Of a stretch of 64,000 nt of DNA, positions 46,689 through 57,379 are shown piece after piece; position 1 is the first letter of the stretch, and each line of letters begins with the position of its first letter. Made by a program: the position numbers and the translations under genes. Source of the DNA: Allomyces arbusculus (taxonomy: Eukaryota; Blastocladiomycota; Blastocladiomycetes; Blastocladiales; Blastocladiaceae); the NCBI GenBank assembly GCA_027604705.1, contig JADHYV010000018.1, forward strand, positions 186,001 to 250,000. Direction: 5' to 3'. The notes below the pieces were generated by a model. The model saw nothing but the letters and a program-made list of their open reading frames with translations. It was not told the origin of the DNA and did not search any database.

Positions 46689-47120
46689 AAGGCAAAGAAA
46701 CGAATACCACCTTTTGTTCAGCGATACTGTTTCGCAAGTTCGTGGAGCACAGCCATGAGGACCCGCGGTGACCCTGGTGATCAGCCCTTTGGCGTGTGGG
46801 GCGCCGTTGACAGTGGTGTCCGCCTTCAGTGCAGGAGGCGGTCGGGTTCCGGCACGGCGGCAGGACCGCCCCTCGTTCTGACGGCGTCAGCACATCGAGA
46901 CCGTCACGACATCAGCGTTTCCGCGGCGCCGGGCACCGGACGCGACCAAGCGCGTCTCGCATAGAAGCGCGGGACAGTTTGTGCAATCACGTGCGACCGC
47001 ACGCTCTGCACGCGTTCGAGTGAGGAAAGCGCTCTGAGTCACCGGCTCCATGCTTCGTTCTGCAACTCGGCTCTCCTTTGTCGACAACAGTATTCGTTTC
47101 CCGACTGCAAGCACCGCGCC
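46689..47120. other. Intergenic, no gene seen
   Basis: About 430 nt upstream of the RAD4 gene. Nothing recognised. Confidence 0.45.
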
Positions 47121-49955
47121 ATGGATCGCGGCACCAAACGGAAGCATTCGGCAAGGAGCACCAGCGCGGACGGCGACAGTGATGGGGCTTCATTGCCGGC
47201 GAGTCCGAGCAAGCGGCCACGCGTGCAGGACTACAGCTCAGCCCTGGGACCCGTCGACGATGGATCAGACGAGGACGAGGATTGGGACGACGCGGCGTGG
47301 GAGACCGTTGCGGTGCCGGTCGTGCCGCCACAGGCTGCTGCCGTCGCTGGCCCAGCCGGGTCGGTAACGACGGGCGGGAGTAACGGGCACGATGAGGATA
47401 ACGACGACGAGGATATGGTGTGGGAGGATGTTCCTGTCGCGGCTCCGGCGTCTGACCGACAAGAAGAGCGTGAGGGCAGCAACGCGACTGCGCCTGCCGC
47501 CGCAGAGACCGAATCTTCGCAAGGATTCATCATTGCCATTGGATCCGCTGTCCAGTCCAAGACCGACGACGCGTCGTCGACCGCCGACGCCAAACCCGCA
47601 CGCCGCAATTTGACCAAGGCCGATCGGATTGCGCGCCGTCACGCGCACCATGTCCACCTCCTGTGCCTGCTCGCTGCCGCACACCGGCTGCACGTTCTCG
47701 CGTCGAGCCCCCTGATCCGTGCCATCGCGTTGTCCTGTGTCCCACCGCGGTTTCTGCCAACTGGTGAGGAGGGCGAGCCGCACAAGATTCAGATTCGCAA
47801 GTTTCTCGCGTGGTTCCGTTCAGCATTCACTGCCGACCTGTTTGCGCCGTTCCCGTCGAGCGAGGATCTCGTTGCGACCGTGATTAATGCGGGCGCGGGC
47901 CACCCGATCACGCTCACGCTCGTCGTTGCGGCCATGCTGTGGGCCATGGGCGTGCCATGCCGCCTGGTCGCGGCCATGGACCCGATCAAACTGTCGTTCC
48001 AGGGCGAGTTGCGCGCGAGGACGCCCAGTGCGGTCGACGACCCGCCTTCCGATCCGGGCACCAGCAGCCGGCCGGGTTCCAGCCAACTGGGATTCAGCCA
48101 ACCGGGTACCAGCAGCCAGCCCAACTCGCAGACGTCCACGACGACGCGACCGCGCGAAGTCGTCGTCGACGCAATACCGACGCCGACGTCTTACCCGCTC
48201 ATGCTCATTCTTGAAGTGCCCAACGCCAAGGCCGCGGGCGAATGGACCCCGCTCGCCCTCGGCTTCGCCAACGTTTTGGGCTCAACGGTCTCCACAGTCC
48301 CGTCACCCAAGACCCCATACGAAATCGCGTCCGCTGCGGGTCTGCCGACGCTCACCTACGCCGTCGCTCTCCACCACCCACCAACCGTCCGTGCCGGTCT
48401 GCCGGACATCAAGGACGTGAGCGTGCGGTACCTCGTCGACAGCGGCCGTCCCGTCGAGGACCGTGCGCGACGACTCCCGCTCGACGACGTGTGGTGGCGA
48501 CAACTGTGCCCGACGACCGACGGCGAGGTGGTGCTTGTCGGCAAGGCAGAAGCGCAGCGCGCGTCGGCGGTCGAGGACCAGCGATTGCTCGAGTCGCTCT
48601 TGCAGGCGCCGTTCCCGACGCGGTTGGGCGATTACAAGGCGCACCGGCTGTACGTGCTCGAGCGGCACTTGAAGGCCAACGAGGTCGTGTTCCCGAAAGA
48701 GCCGGTGCTCGGGAAGATCAAGGGCGAGGCGATTTACCCGCGCGGGAATGTGCGGATGGTGTTGTCGAAAGACGCGTGGTTGCGCCAGGAGGGGAGGCAG
48801 GTCAAGGTGTGTGACGATTCATACCACCAGCGTCTATTTTCCTGTGATGAGGAATCGCTCACGATATCAAGTAGGACGGGGTCGAACCGATCAAGGTGAC
48901 TAAGACGCGCGGCAAGGACGTGGAGCTGTTTGGCGACTGGCAGACTGAGCCATACGCGCCGCCCGCCATCTCGGCGGACGGCAAGATCCCGCGCAACAAG
49001 TTCGACAAGGTCGAAGTCTTCCACCCAGCCATGGTGCCCACGGGCACGCGGCACCTCCTGCGTATGTTCTCCGCACACTCCTCCTCCCGCCGCCATGGCG
49101 CACCACCTCACTCATCCGGCCCACCTACCAGTCTCGGGCCTCAAGCAAGTCGCCAAGCAACTCGGCATCGACTGTGCCGACGCCCTGACCGGGTTCGAGT
49201 TCCGCAGCGGCAAGACGATCCCCGTCACGACGGGCGTGATCGTGCCCGAGTCGGCCGTCGAGGTCCTGCTCGCCGCGTACGAGGAAGTGCAGGGCATGAA
49301 CGCCGAGCGCGAGGCTGAGGAACGAACGATCCGGATCGCGAGGCGGTGGGCGATGCTCGCGCGCAAACTTGTGATTCACGCGCAGGTCGCGGGATTGTTC
49401 CAGGCGTCGCGCGGACCGACGTCGTCGTCGACGGCTGCCACACCGGCTGTTGAGCGCGCCGCAAGCGGACCTGAGGTGGAGCCGAGCGACGACGACGAGG
49501 AGGACAAGATGCCCGTGCCAAGGACGCGCCGGCGGCGGCATGCCACGTCGGTGCCGAGCGTCGATGAAGACGAGGACGAGATGCCGGTACCAAGGACGCA
49601 CCGGAGGCGCCGTGCCGTGTCGCCGCCGACTTCCGACAACGAAAGCGACAATGACGGACCTAGTGCCGACGATTTCGACAACGCTGGCCACGACCTGGCC
49701 GCCGGTGGTGGTGGTGGTGGTCTCCCTTCGGCTGACCAAGGCGCGGATGCCCAACCGCGGTCGCTCGCGAGTCATTTTGGCGCCATGGACGACGATTCCG
49801 AGTCTGACTCGGACGTGGAGATGGCCGACGCGAGAGAAGGTGGAGAGGGTGTAGAAGGGAGCGACGACGAGGACGATGTGATTCCGGGACCGCGCGACCG
49901 TCGTCGGCGGCATGGAAGGGCCCCGCCTTTCGGCGGCGGTGGGTTCATGTATTAA
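47121..49955 (+). CDS. RAD4: Rad4/XPC DNA-damage recognition protein
   Basis: Lesion-recognition factor of global-genome nucleotide-excision repair, partner of Rad23. Three exons (47121-48806, 48875-49061, 49132-49955) give 898 residues. The acidic N-terminus is followed by the transglutaminase-like domain (VAAMLWAMGVPCRLVAAMDP), interrupted by a Ser/Gln/Pro/Gly-rich insert. Then come BHD1 (HRLYVLERHLKANEVVFPKE), BHD2 (IYPRGNVRMVLSKDAWLR), BHD3 (GKIPRNKFDKVEVFHPAMVP) and VAKQLGIDCADALTGFEFRS. The 220-residue C-terminal tail is not part of the conserved protein. It has three copies of an acidic run followed by P-x-PR-x-RRRR (about 49500, 49575 and 49870) and ends in a Gly-rich PPFGGGGFMY. Confidence 0.95.
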
Positions 49956-50904
49956 AAATACATATTGGGATAAGCAACCCTAAAAGGATGGGGTCCTGTG
50001 AATGCGCACTCGATCAGAACCACACGAATGAAAGGGTTCCCTAATGGGGGTTTAGTGGGTGGGTGGGTGGGTGGATGATGATGATGGAGAAAATGGCAGG
50101 AGAACTTTCGGCGAACAGGGAAGAGAGAGCAAGAGGAGAGAGCGAAGTGAATCAACCAAGCGAACCAATACACGGGCACACGCAACCATGCACCTGTGCC
50201 CAATGCGCTTGTGCTGTCAAGTCACAACTCCCTTCACGCGACCCAAACAGTGCTCGTCCGAACTCGGGGAGGACGCCTGCACAAACGATTGCCGGTGGGC
50301 CGTTGGCAGAGCGTCCCTCCAAGACGGGGCCCAGCGGGTGGGAACTGGGAGAAGCAACGAGAACAGCACGCACGCGCCTGGCAACAGCATGCAGGAGCAG
50401 TAGCACCGCGTAAATCAATACAAATCTATGGTGGTCGTGCAAGCAAGCAAGTTCGTCAGTTACATGCACACAGGTTGAAGGTCACGATTTCACAGGCAGT
50501 ACGTACAGCAAAAATAACACAATGAACGAGACACGAGATGACCCCATGGTCGTGTGTGCGCCATTTGCAGTGCACTATGAAGAACAAAATAAAAATGCAG
50601 AGATCAGTTTCATGCACACCTTGAAATTCACATTCGATCCAACCAACCATCCACATGGAAAAGAACGCCAGAGAAACGTACGTGAGCACTGCATCTTGGC
50701 AGAGACGGTGGGGGAGTGCGCAGTACTTGTGTCCGCTTGACGCTGACGTGGGCAGCAGCAAGTACAACGTGGTGGTGGTGGGTGGCGTAGAAGGGGGCGT
50801 GCATGCACATAGACAAACAAGAAATACTGTTTCATGTGCATGCATGCCTCAACATCAACAGCACACACTTTTGTGATGCTTTCTGAGATCAGTGAACGTG
50901 AGAG
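49956..50904. other. Intergenic, no intact gene seen
   Basis: About 950 nt, less GC-rich than average, with scattered short open frames that match nothing. It includes the GGGT array listed separately. No 5' portion of the amidase relic that follows could be found here. Confidence 0.45.
50046..50086 (+). repeat. GGGT array followed by GAT repeats
   Basis: Four to five GGGT units (50057-50073) preceded by a G run and followed by ATGATGATGATGG. The G runs satisfy a G-quadruplex pattern on the plus strand. Confidence 0.6.
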
Positions 50905-51256
50905 GTGAGTGTTGACTTCGTGAATCTGGCCGACTGGTGTGGGCTCGCGATCCCGGGCGGGTTCTGCGCGGGCCACGAGCCCGAGGTCGACAGCAAGGCC
51001 GCGCTGCCGTTCGGGTTGACGCTGCTCGCGCCGGTATTCCACGATAAGAAGTTGCTGACGTTGGCGAGCCAGTGGCTGCAGACGCTCAGCGAAGGTACGT
51101 TTGCTCCCCGCAGACACTTGATCAGTTTCCTCAGATGTTAACAGTATCAACTTGTATGAATAGGGCACCGCCTCCTCGGCGCGACGAGCCGCACGGCGAC
51201 GCCGGCGCTCGACCAAGTGACCGAGGTTCTCGTCCGTCCACCTCCACTCGGCGCGC
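50905..51256 (+). pseudogene. Truncated amidase (allophanate-hydrolase-like) relic
   Basis: An open stretch reads DFVNLADWCGLAIPGGF, then ALPFGLTLLAPVFHDKKLL, LASQWLQTLSEG, which is the C-terminal end of an amidase-signature domain as in allophanate hydrolase. A good intron (GTACGT at 51095 to AATAG at 51163) joins it in frame to HRLLGATSRTATPALDQV. The Ser-Ser-Lys catalytic part should lie about 300 residues upstream, and nothing like it is present between RAD4 and 50905. Homology begins abruptly. At the 3' side the frame runs on, until about 51359, antisense to the dioxygenase gene. It is probably the surviving tail of a lost gene, though two clean exons could still be transcribed. Confidence 0.65.
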
Positions 51257-51941
51257 CTACAGCTCGCCGCGACGCGTCAAATAATCTTGATACTCTTGTA
51301 ACATGCCCACGTCAAGCGGCACCTTTTCGCCGAGCCAGAGCGCATACTCGGTGTGGTCCTTGACCATATCCCCGGAGTGGGGGTGGATGAGCACACTGAG
51401 CGACCCGTGGTTCAGCGCGACCCACGGCACAAATCGACTGAAGTCTTCGGCCTTGTGAATGTCTTGAAATCATGGGAAAATGTCGCGTATCAGGTCACCA
51501 TCCGAAAAACCGAAACTAGTGGAGCAGAACAGCATACCAATTTCGTACATGCTGTATGGGTGCGGGCCCACGGGCCGGTCGTGAATGTGCCCGAATAGCA
51601 AGTGTGGGAACTAAATGAGCATGTCAGTCAGTTCACCATCATGCATGATACCCGAATGTTGAGGGCAACGCGAAACGTACCAGCTGTTGCGCCTTGCGAT
51701 ACATGGCCACGGCCTCGGCACGCTGCTTCTTCGACGACGGCAGCCAATAAACATGCACGTCATAGGACGTGATGGGTTCCGGCCACTTGACGGCGGGGCG
51801 CGACGCGTCGTTGATGGAGGAAGCGGGCGAGGTCGACATGGATCTGGCGGAAGCAGCGCTTGGTGCAGACGTCAGAACAAGACCAGAGAAAGCAGCTGAG
51901 ACGAGAAGCGCGAGCCGGGTAAAGCTGGCAGGCAATTGCAT
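51257..51941 (-). CDS. DOPA 4,5-dioxygenase family protein, likely secreted
   Basis: Member of the DOPA-dioxygenase family (extradiol aromatic-ring cleavage; small fungal and bacterial proteins). Three exons (51941-51681, 51610-51538, 51462-51257) give 179 residues. Motifs: ITSYDVHVYWLP, FPHLLFGHIHDRPVGPHPYS, WVALNHGSLSVLIHPHSGD and VKDHTEYALWLGEKVPLD; the His residues are the candidate metal ligands. The first about 32 residues (MQLPASFTRLALLVSAAFSG and a following small-residue run) form a signal peptide or other targeting sequence, unusual for the family, which is mostly cytosolic as far as I know. A TATA-like element lies about 100 nt upstream. The 3' end abuts the amidase relic. Confidence 0.88.
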
Positions 51942-52037
51942 TGGAGTACGCAACGGTCGGTGGCGGCGGCAGCTTGTTGTGGCGCCCTGATGTGTTCGTA
52001 GAATGGTGGCCGCAAATCTGCGTGGGCACCGTCGTCT

Positions 52038-52043
52038 TATAAC
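52038..52043 (-). promoter_or_regulatory. TATA-like element of the dioxygenase gene
   Basis: TTATAA on both strands (GGTTATAAGACG on the minus strand), about 100 nt before the ATG at 51941. Position fits a fungal core promoter, but the support is only this match. Confidence 0.35.
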
Positions 52044-52199
52044 CTCTCGGACGCGGTCATTCGATGGTAACAATGTTAGCGCCAATGCATCAAGTTGCAA
52101 GTCAAAATTGTCGGTTTGATGACGGTCGTGTCGCGAGCGTGGTGCGGGATGACAAGCTATGCCGTTTTGCCGAGCCACTGCTTCACAGTTGCTCTCGCG

Positions 52200-52860
52200 C
52201 TTCGCACGCCTCACAGCTTTTTGATACCAATCACCGTGAGGGTCTCGAGGAGCGGCAGGTTCGGTTTTCCTGGCCTCGAGGTAATTAGCGCATGCGTATC
52301 TGCGGGTACAATTATTGACCGCAACACGGACCACGCACTGCCGCAACGGATAGTATTGCAGAAGACGGACGCATAGGCGCGTTCACATTTCCCAGCTCGC
52401 CCTTGACCTTGAGTTTCTGCAGGCCGGGGAATTGAAAGACATGGTTGTCGACCAGATCTGGGTGGACCTTGTCCGCCGAATACTGCAACACTCTGAGCCT
52501 TGGCGCCGTGACACAGGCTTGCGTCGAGTCGTCGCCTTGACCCATATTCTGCACGGCCAGGTACAACTAGCGCAGGTGAGGCAAATGGATCAAAGTCGCG
52601 GCAGCGTTCCGATCGTGCTTGGTCGTGAGCAAGAGCACTTTCAGCGTCGGGCTCAGGACAGCAAGGCCCAAGACGATCGAGGTCGCGGGAAGAGGGCTTC
52701 CACCAGCACAGCAAGATGGCGGAGTCAGGCAGCCATGCGCGCAAGAATCGTGGTGAGATCCAAATGGGCGACCTGTAGCACGTTCATGTCTTCGTCGGCC
52801 CCAGCGAGACACTGCCCCCACCGCCGAGATCGCTTCAAGCGCATCGACCGCACGCAATCC
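52200..52860 (-). pseudogene. Leucine-rich-repeat-like fragment, broken
   Basis: On the minus strand several short frames read like successive leucine-rich repeats: NVLQVAHLDLTTILARM, SPTLKVLLLTTKHDRNAAAT, APRLRVLQYSADKVHPDLVD, FPGLQKLKVKGELGNVN and NLPLLETLTVIGIKKL. They lie in order but in different frames, with stops between them. One join (LPHLR, then TAG, then LYLAVQNM) could be an intron acceptor, but donors are lacking. Most likely the decayed remains of an F-box/LRR-type host gene. A multi-intron functional gene is not excluded. Confidence 0.35.
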
Positions 52861-54606
52861 GTGTTGATGGTGGACTATTTTCGGCTCTCCACCGTGCTTG
52901 GGCGATGTGGGGTTGCGAATAGCTGGCCTCTCTTCGAGGAACGACTCGGGTGACCAAGTGACGCCAGTGAGACTGGAAGCCGGTGGAGCAAATCACAATG
53001 CTGTAGTACGCTGGCCATGGTATCGCTCGATCTCATGCGATATCAGGTTCTAGCGTGAGATGCCAGCACAAAATGGAGCTCACAACGCGATGCCATGTCG
53101 TGCAGTGCTGCGCAGCATCAGCAAGGGACGTTTCAAAGACGAGCCCACAGGCAAAAAAACCTGTAATTGGGAAAGCCAGCAACATTGCTCTCTTCATCGT
53201 CTCTGTCATCAGAAGTGCTGATTTAATAGCTGTTGTCGACGCTGCCCCTTCCTCGGTAGTTCTTGTAATACTCGTGGACGGAACCCCGATCAGCGACATA
53301 TTCGATGATCAGACACAAATTATCATTGGGAAGGACAAGCAGATGCAACTTGCTGCAGCTTTCGTTCAGGCGAAAACTGGGTGGTACAGTCATGCCTCTT
53401 GGCCGTCACTTACATTGACGATGAAGTGGCCAGGAAGAATGTGGAAGCACTTGAGATGATCGTCTTCTTCATCGGCTGAGGTCGTCTTGGTGGTTCGATA
53501 GCGAAAGTTGTGTTCAATGCGGAACAGAGCGAAGCAGAGTCGAAGCGGATGCAGCCCAGAGCAGAAATAAGCGGTCCGCTGGTAAAATAGATGGGTGCCA
53601 AACAGGCCCATCGAAACGCGAAAGCGGAGAGAAATGGGGCCCGCGCATTTCGTTCTATGTTACTGGCGTTGCAACGGTGCCGTGCAGAATCATGAAGTGG
53701 AGAAAAGCGCAAACAATGTTCGAATCTTTACAAGCACTGATTAGTCAGGAAATCATAAGGAGCAACTCGCCCGCAACTCGCCTCAACTCGCCCGCCCGGT
53801 CCAAGCAGGAGAATATGGTCGGCTCATGTCCAAGCAAGTATGATTGATGCTCGCAGGTTTAGGGACAGGTCTTGCTGGAGCATCAAGGGATGGTAGAAGC
53901 CAGTGAATGATCTGCTTTGTTGATGGAAAACGTTCAGTCAAATGTTACAATGCGCTTTAGCCCGTGGCTGCACCGTCCTTGACCATATTTCAATGAGTTG
54001 TCGAGGCAGATGATGATTTTCATGTTGTAAGTCCGTTTCACAGGACTCACGTTGAAGCAGTTGAAGCAAGCCATCCACCTTCAACAGCTTACAGCCATTC
54101 TCTCTGACCTGATTGCTCCATGTGGCGACACACCATCCATGGTCATTGAGCGACATTTCCCTCCCGTTGTAAATATTCAAGACTAGCTGTTTCGATGCCT
54201 CAAGTCATAATGCGTTCGATGCAAAGTCACCAAATCCATGGAGGCAGCAGAACAGTGCAACCTTTTCTCTAAAAGGCGGAAGACAGTAAAAGAAATTTAT
54301 CCATAGCGATGCGCCTGGACCATCCAGAAAAGATAGAACGATGCTTATTGGCCTGAGAAAGGGCCAGGAGGGGAGAGAAACAAAAAGCGTGACGATATTG
54401 GGCTGAGTAAATTGAAACAGGTAACGATACAACTCTCACACTCTCGAATGGGATCCAAAACAAAACAAATTTATCTCACACGCCGGCAGCCGCAAGGCCG
54501 ACTGGACCGGCGCAGCAGAAACCAATCCGGCGCACCCGCCCCCAGCGAGACACGCGTCAAAATGTGCCCATCGCAAAACGGTACGAGGTACGGACCACAC
54601 GTCAAA
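52861..54606. other. AT-richer region without recognisable gene
   Basis: About 1.7 kb with lower GC and several stretches of T- and A-rich sequence. Open frames exist on both strands (for example 53055-53459 + and 53938-54180 -), but their products match no family I know and no splice-linked longer model emerges. CAACTCGCC occurs as a short direct repeat near 53764-53792. Confidence 0.45.
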
Positions 54607-55729
54607 TTACATGCCGGCTTGGACTGCACCTTCTCCACTGAGCGACGTGCCCACAACGCGCGCCTCCATCGCGCGGATCCACTCAACCGTTTTACGCAAC
54701 TCGTCGCAACAACGCACCTCGACCTGGAACTTGACCAAGACGTGCGGCGTCCGACCCTTCTTGTTCCTGGTCTCCAAGAGCGTCGCCCACATCGGCTCCG
54801 CAATCACATCCTCGAGTGCGTCCAGCACGGCGCGCGAGTTGCTGACGTTGACGAGCGAGTGCAGAAACGTGCCTTGATCATCTTCCGACAGTTGCAGAAG
54901 AGCAAGAGGGTCGATGCGCGCGACGTGAACGAGAAACGCCGTATTGCACTGGCGCGCGGCCGCGTGGACGGGCGTGAACCCAGATGCTTGGAAGCGCAGC
55001 GCATCGAGCTGGGCGTTGCGCTCATGCAGCGTGGCCGTCGAGCCAGTAGCGTGTGCCTGGAAGACGTACTCGAGCTTGCGTGGGTTGTGGCAGTGCTTGG
55101 CGACCAAATGCATCAGCATGTGCGACTTGTCTGTGTGACAGAGTGGATGAGCTCATGAATCGTCGGCCTGACCGCAAAGAGCGGCTCAACGTACCCGACC
55201 ACACCGACTCGTCGTTGCCCGCGCAGAGCAAACCAAGAACACGGCCAAACTTGTCGACCGACCACGTCACAATCCGATCCGCGGTGAAAAGGAGCGACTC
55301 GAGTAAGCGGACACGGTGGTCGCGTGCGAGCGGGTGCATGCAATCCAACAAGTCAATGATCTCGGCGGCCTTGCGTCCTCCCTCGCGCAAGTACGCGCGC
55401 ACCACCTCAACAAGATCATCGGGGCGGTAACCGCGCACGGGTCCGTCAGCGGCATAGGAAACCGTCGCGCGAAGATGATCAGTGACTGTCGCTGGAGCAG
55501 AACCAGGAATCGACAAAGGAGCAGAGCCGAAAACCGGTGCGAGAACAGGGGCAGGGACCGGCGCGGGGACAGCAGAGGGGGCCGCTGCGGACGCAGCGTT
55601 GGTAGCCGTCGCGTCGGGAGCAGCATCAGCAATAGTCGCGCGAGCCGTGGATCTGGTGCGTCGTTGCCGTTTCGGGGGCGGAGACCAGTCAGACGTATTC
55701 GCAAGTCGCCGCCCACTCCTCTGCGACAT
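54607..55729 (-). CDS. Ankyrin-repeat protein
   Basis: Two exons (55729-55195 and 55130-54607, intron GTACGT...CACAG) give 352 residues. The N-terminus is basic and Ala/Pro-rich (SPPPKRQRRTRSTAR, a likely nuclear signal). The rest holds ankyrin-like units: GFTPVHAAARQCNTAFLVH, QGTFLHSLVNVSNSRAVLDA and KKGRTPHVLVKFQ, with preceding helices (LLDCMHPLARDHRVRLLESL). The partner is unknown. The start at 55729 (MSQRSGRRL) is chosen over an in-frame ATG at 55756 because the latter abuts a homopolymer tract. Confidence 0.7.
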
Positions 55730-55754
55730 ACAATGAATCGACGTCGGTACTAAC

Positions 55755-55778
55755 AAAAAAAGGGGGGGGGGGGGGGGG
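55755..55778 (+). repeat. A7-G17 homopolymer tract
   Basis: Seven A (55755-55761) then seventeen G (55762-55778), in the 81-nt gap between the MATH-like gene's 3' end and the ankyrin gene's start. A run this long is prone to length error and polymorphism. Confidence 0.9.
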
Positions 55779-55810
55779 AGGGAACGTCACATCAAACCCG
55801 ACCAACTGGC

Positions 55811-56458
55811 TCACAAATGTCCAAAGAGCAAATTCCACATACATCCAACGACTTGCACGTTCGCCAGCTCATCACCGCCTTGTCGGACCAAAGACCGCAC
55901 ACTCATGCTCGGCGTGAGCACATCAGCGGCCTTTTTCTTGGCGAACTGGAACAGAAACTCGCACTCCAGCTTCACTTGCACCTGGTTGCTGCCAAGTTGT
56001 GAGACATCAACCTCATGGCACGGAACAGCAAGTGTTGTTTTCGTTGGTGGTTTCGTTCTTGAATCAGTGCGACTGATATGCAACGTGTACTCGTAGTACG
56101 CATCATCGGGGCCTGCGGGCGAGTCAAACTCGAGATTGACCAGGAGTCGGAGTGCAACCTTAGACATGGCCTTGGTCTGGCTGTTCACGCCCTCGGGGGG
56201 AACCGACACTTCCAAACTCGCGTCCCGGGCTGTTGAGCTGTTCATGAGGTACAACTTCCACCGCGCAGCGCTCTTCTTCTCGTCCGGGCCCCGGAAATGG
56301 TCCGCGTTGGCGTCGTCGTTGAGCGTGCCTTCGACGTTGAGCGTGGCGTGCTTGACGGTGCGGAAAACTGGTGCTGGCAGCGACGGCTGAGGCACCAGGT
56401 CGGCCGGGTAACCAGGAAACAGCGACGCAAGCACGGCATGGTCGAGATACGATGCCAT
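55811..56458 (-). CDS. MATH/TRAF-like domain protein without BTB
   Basis: Single exon, 215 residues, beginning MASYLDHAVLASLFPGYP. The middle alternates short beta-strand-like segments (WKLYLMNSSTARDASLEVSV; LRLLVNLEFDS; YEYTLHISRTDSR; VQVKLECEFLFQF), resembling the N-terminal part of the BTB protein at 20149-21270. No BTB domain or catalytic motif follows. The family call is by pattern only. It could be a BTB-protein partner or a truncated relative. Confidence 0.5.
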   Translation of the reverse strand: MASYLDHAVLASLFPGYPADLVPQPSLPAPVFRTVKHATLNVEGTLNDDANADHFRGPDEKKSAARWKLYLMNSSTARDASLEVSVPPEGVNSQTKAMSKVALRLLVNLEFDSPAGPDDAYYEYTLHISRTDSRTKPPTKTTLAVPCHEVDVSQLGSNQVQVKLECEFLFQFAKKKAADVLTPSMSVRSLVRQGGDELANVQVVGCMWNLLFGHL

Positions 56459-57379
56459 AGCAGGGGATGTTTGCAGCGCGTTGCGCGGGCCAAGTGCGGG
56501 AGGTGGTGCGCGAATATTGGCGGTGCGTGTCGCGGCAGGGCACGGCGTGACCTTTGTCAGGAAAGAGGATGGGGGGGGGGTCGAAGCCCGGCCATGGCTC
56601 GGTCGTCGGCGGGCGGGAGTTGCTTGTGACAGCCGGACATTCTCTGGACAGACCCTGCGTGGGGTCGACAGAGATCTGGCAACGCATCACATGACAGCGC
56701 ATGCGACTCTCACAAATTAGCTTCAGCGCCCGCTTCTGTTTCGAGCACTCGATGCGCTCGGTTTCCTTGCATTTGACCAGTAACTTGTTGCAACCCCCGC
56801 AACTCGACTCGCTCCTGCCCAACGTACGTCAAGCTTGCCGCATGACCCATTTTCCCGAGCTCTCGAGCGGTCGGTCGCGTTGATGATACCTTGACACCCC
56901 TGTCAACTGCCCCGGAACATGTCCATGTCGGTGCAAATATGGAATTCTTCGTTTCAGAGCGATCCAACCGCGTCTGCTCCCGCTCTCTTCCCCTCATTTT
57001 CACTCGATGCATCTGCTCACCGCTCTTCACCCCCTCCAGTCACTTGTCCAGGACCGACGACAACTTGACGCTCTTGACTGAGCAAATTGCTACCTTTAGC
57101 GTCCCGTTCTCTCCCCTTCTCCGTCTGAACGACTTGCACCCCCCCGCGCTGCTCGCCGCAACGCTGCCCATGCCTGCTCTCTGCGCGGTGGGCTCGCGGC
57201 GATCAATCCCACTCCCCTCAACTTGCCGATTTATTCTCCCTCTAACCCCACAATACGTTGCTGCCGGTGATGGAAAACATCTAAACCCAGCTCTCCGACT
57301 GCCATCCGGCACATAATGAGTGAGACTGCACTTTGCCGTGCACCTTTTACAGAGGCCAACGCAACGCATCTTTCAATGC

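Noticed and set aside
50575-51216. Minus-strand frame opposite the amidase relic
   Set aside because: Shadow of the amidase frame. Its composition is Arg/Glu-rich and it matches nothing.
52432-52953. Plus-strand frame of about 170 residues
   Set aside because: Antisense of the LRR-like segment, which gives recognisable repeats on the minus strand; the plus product does not.
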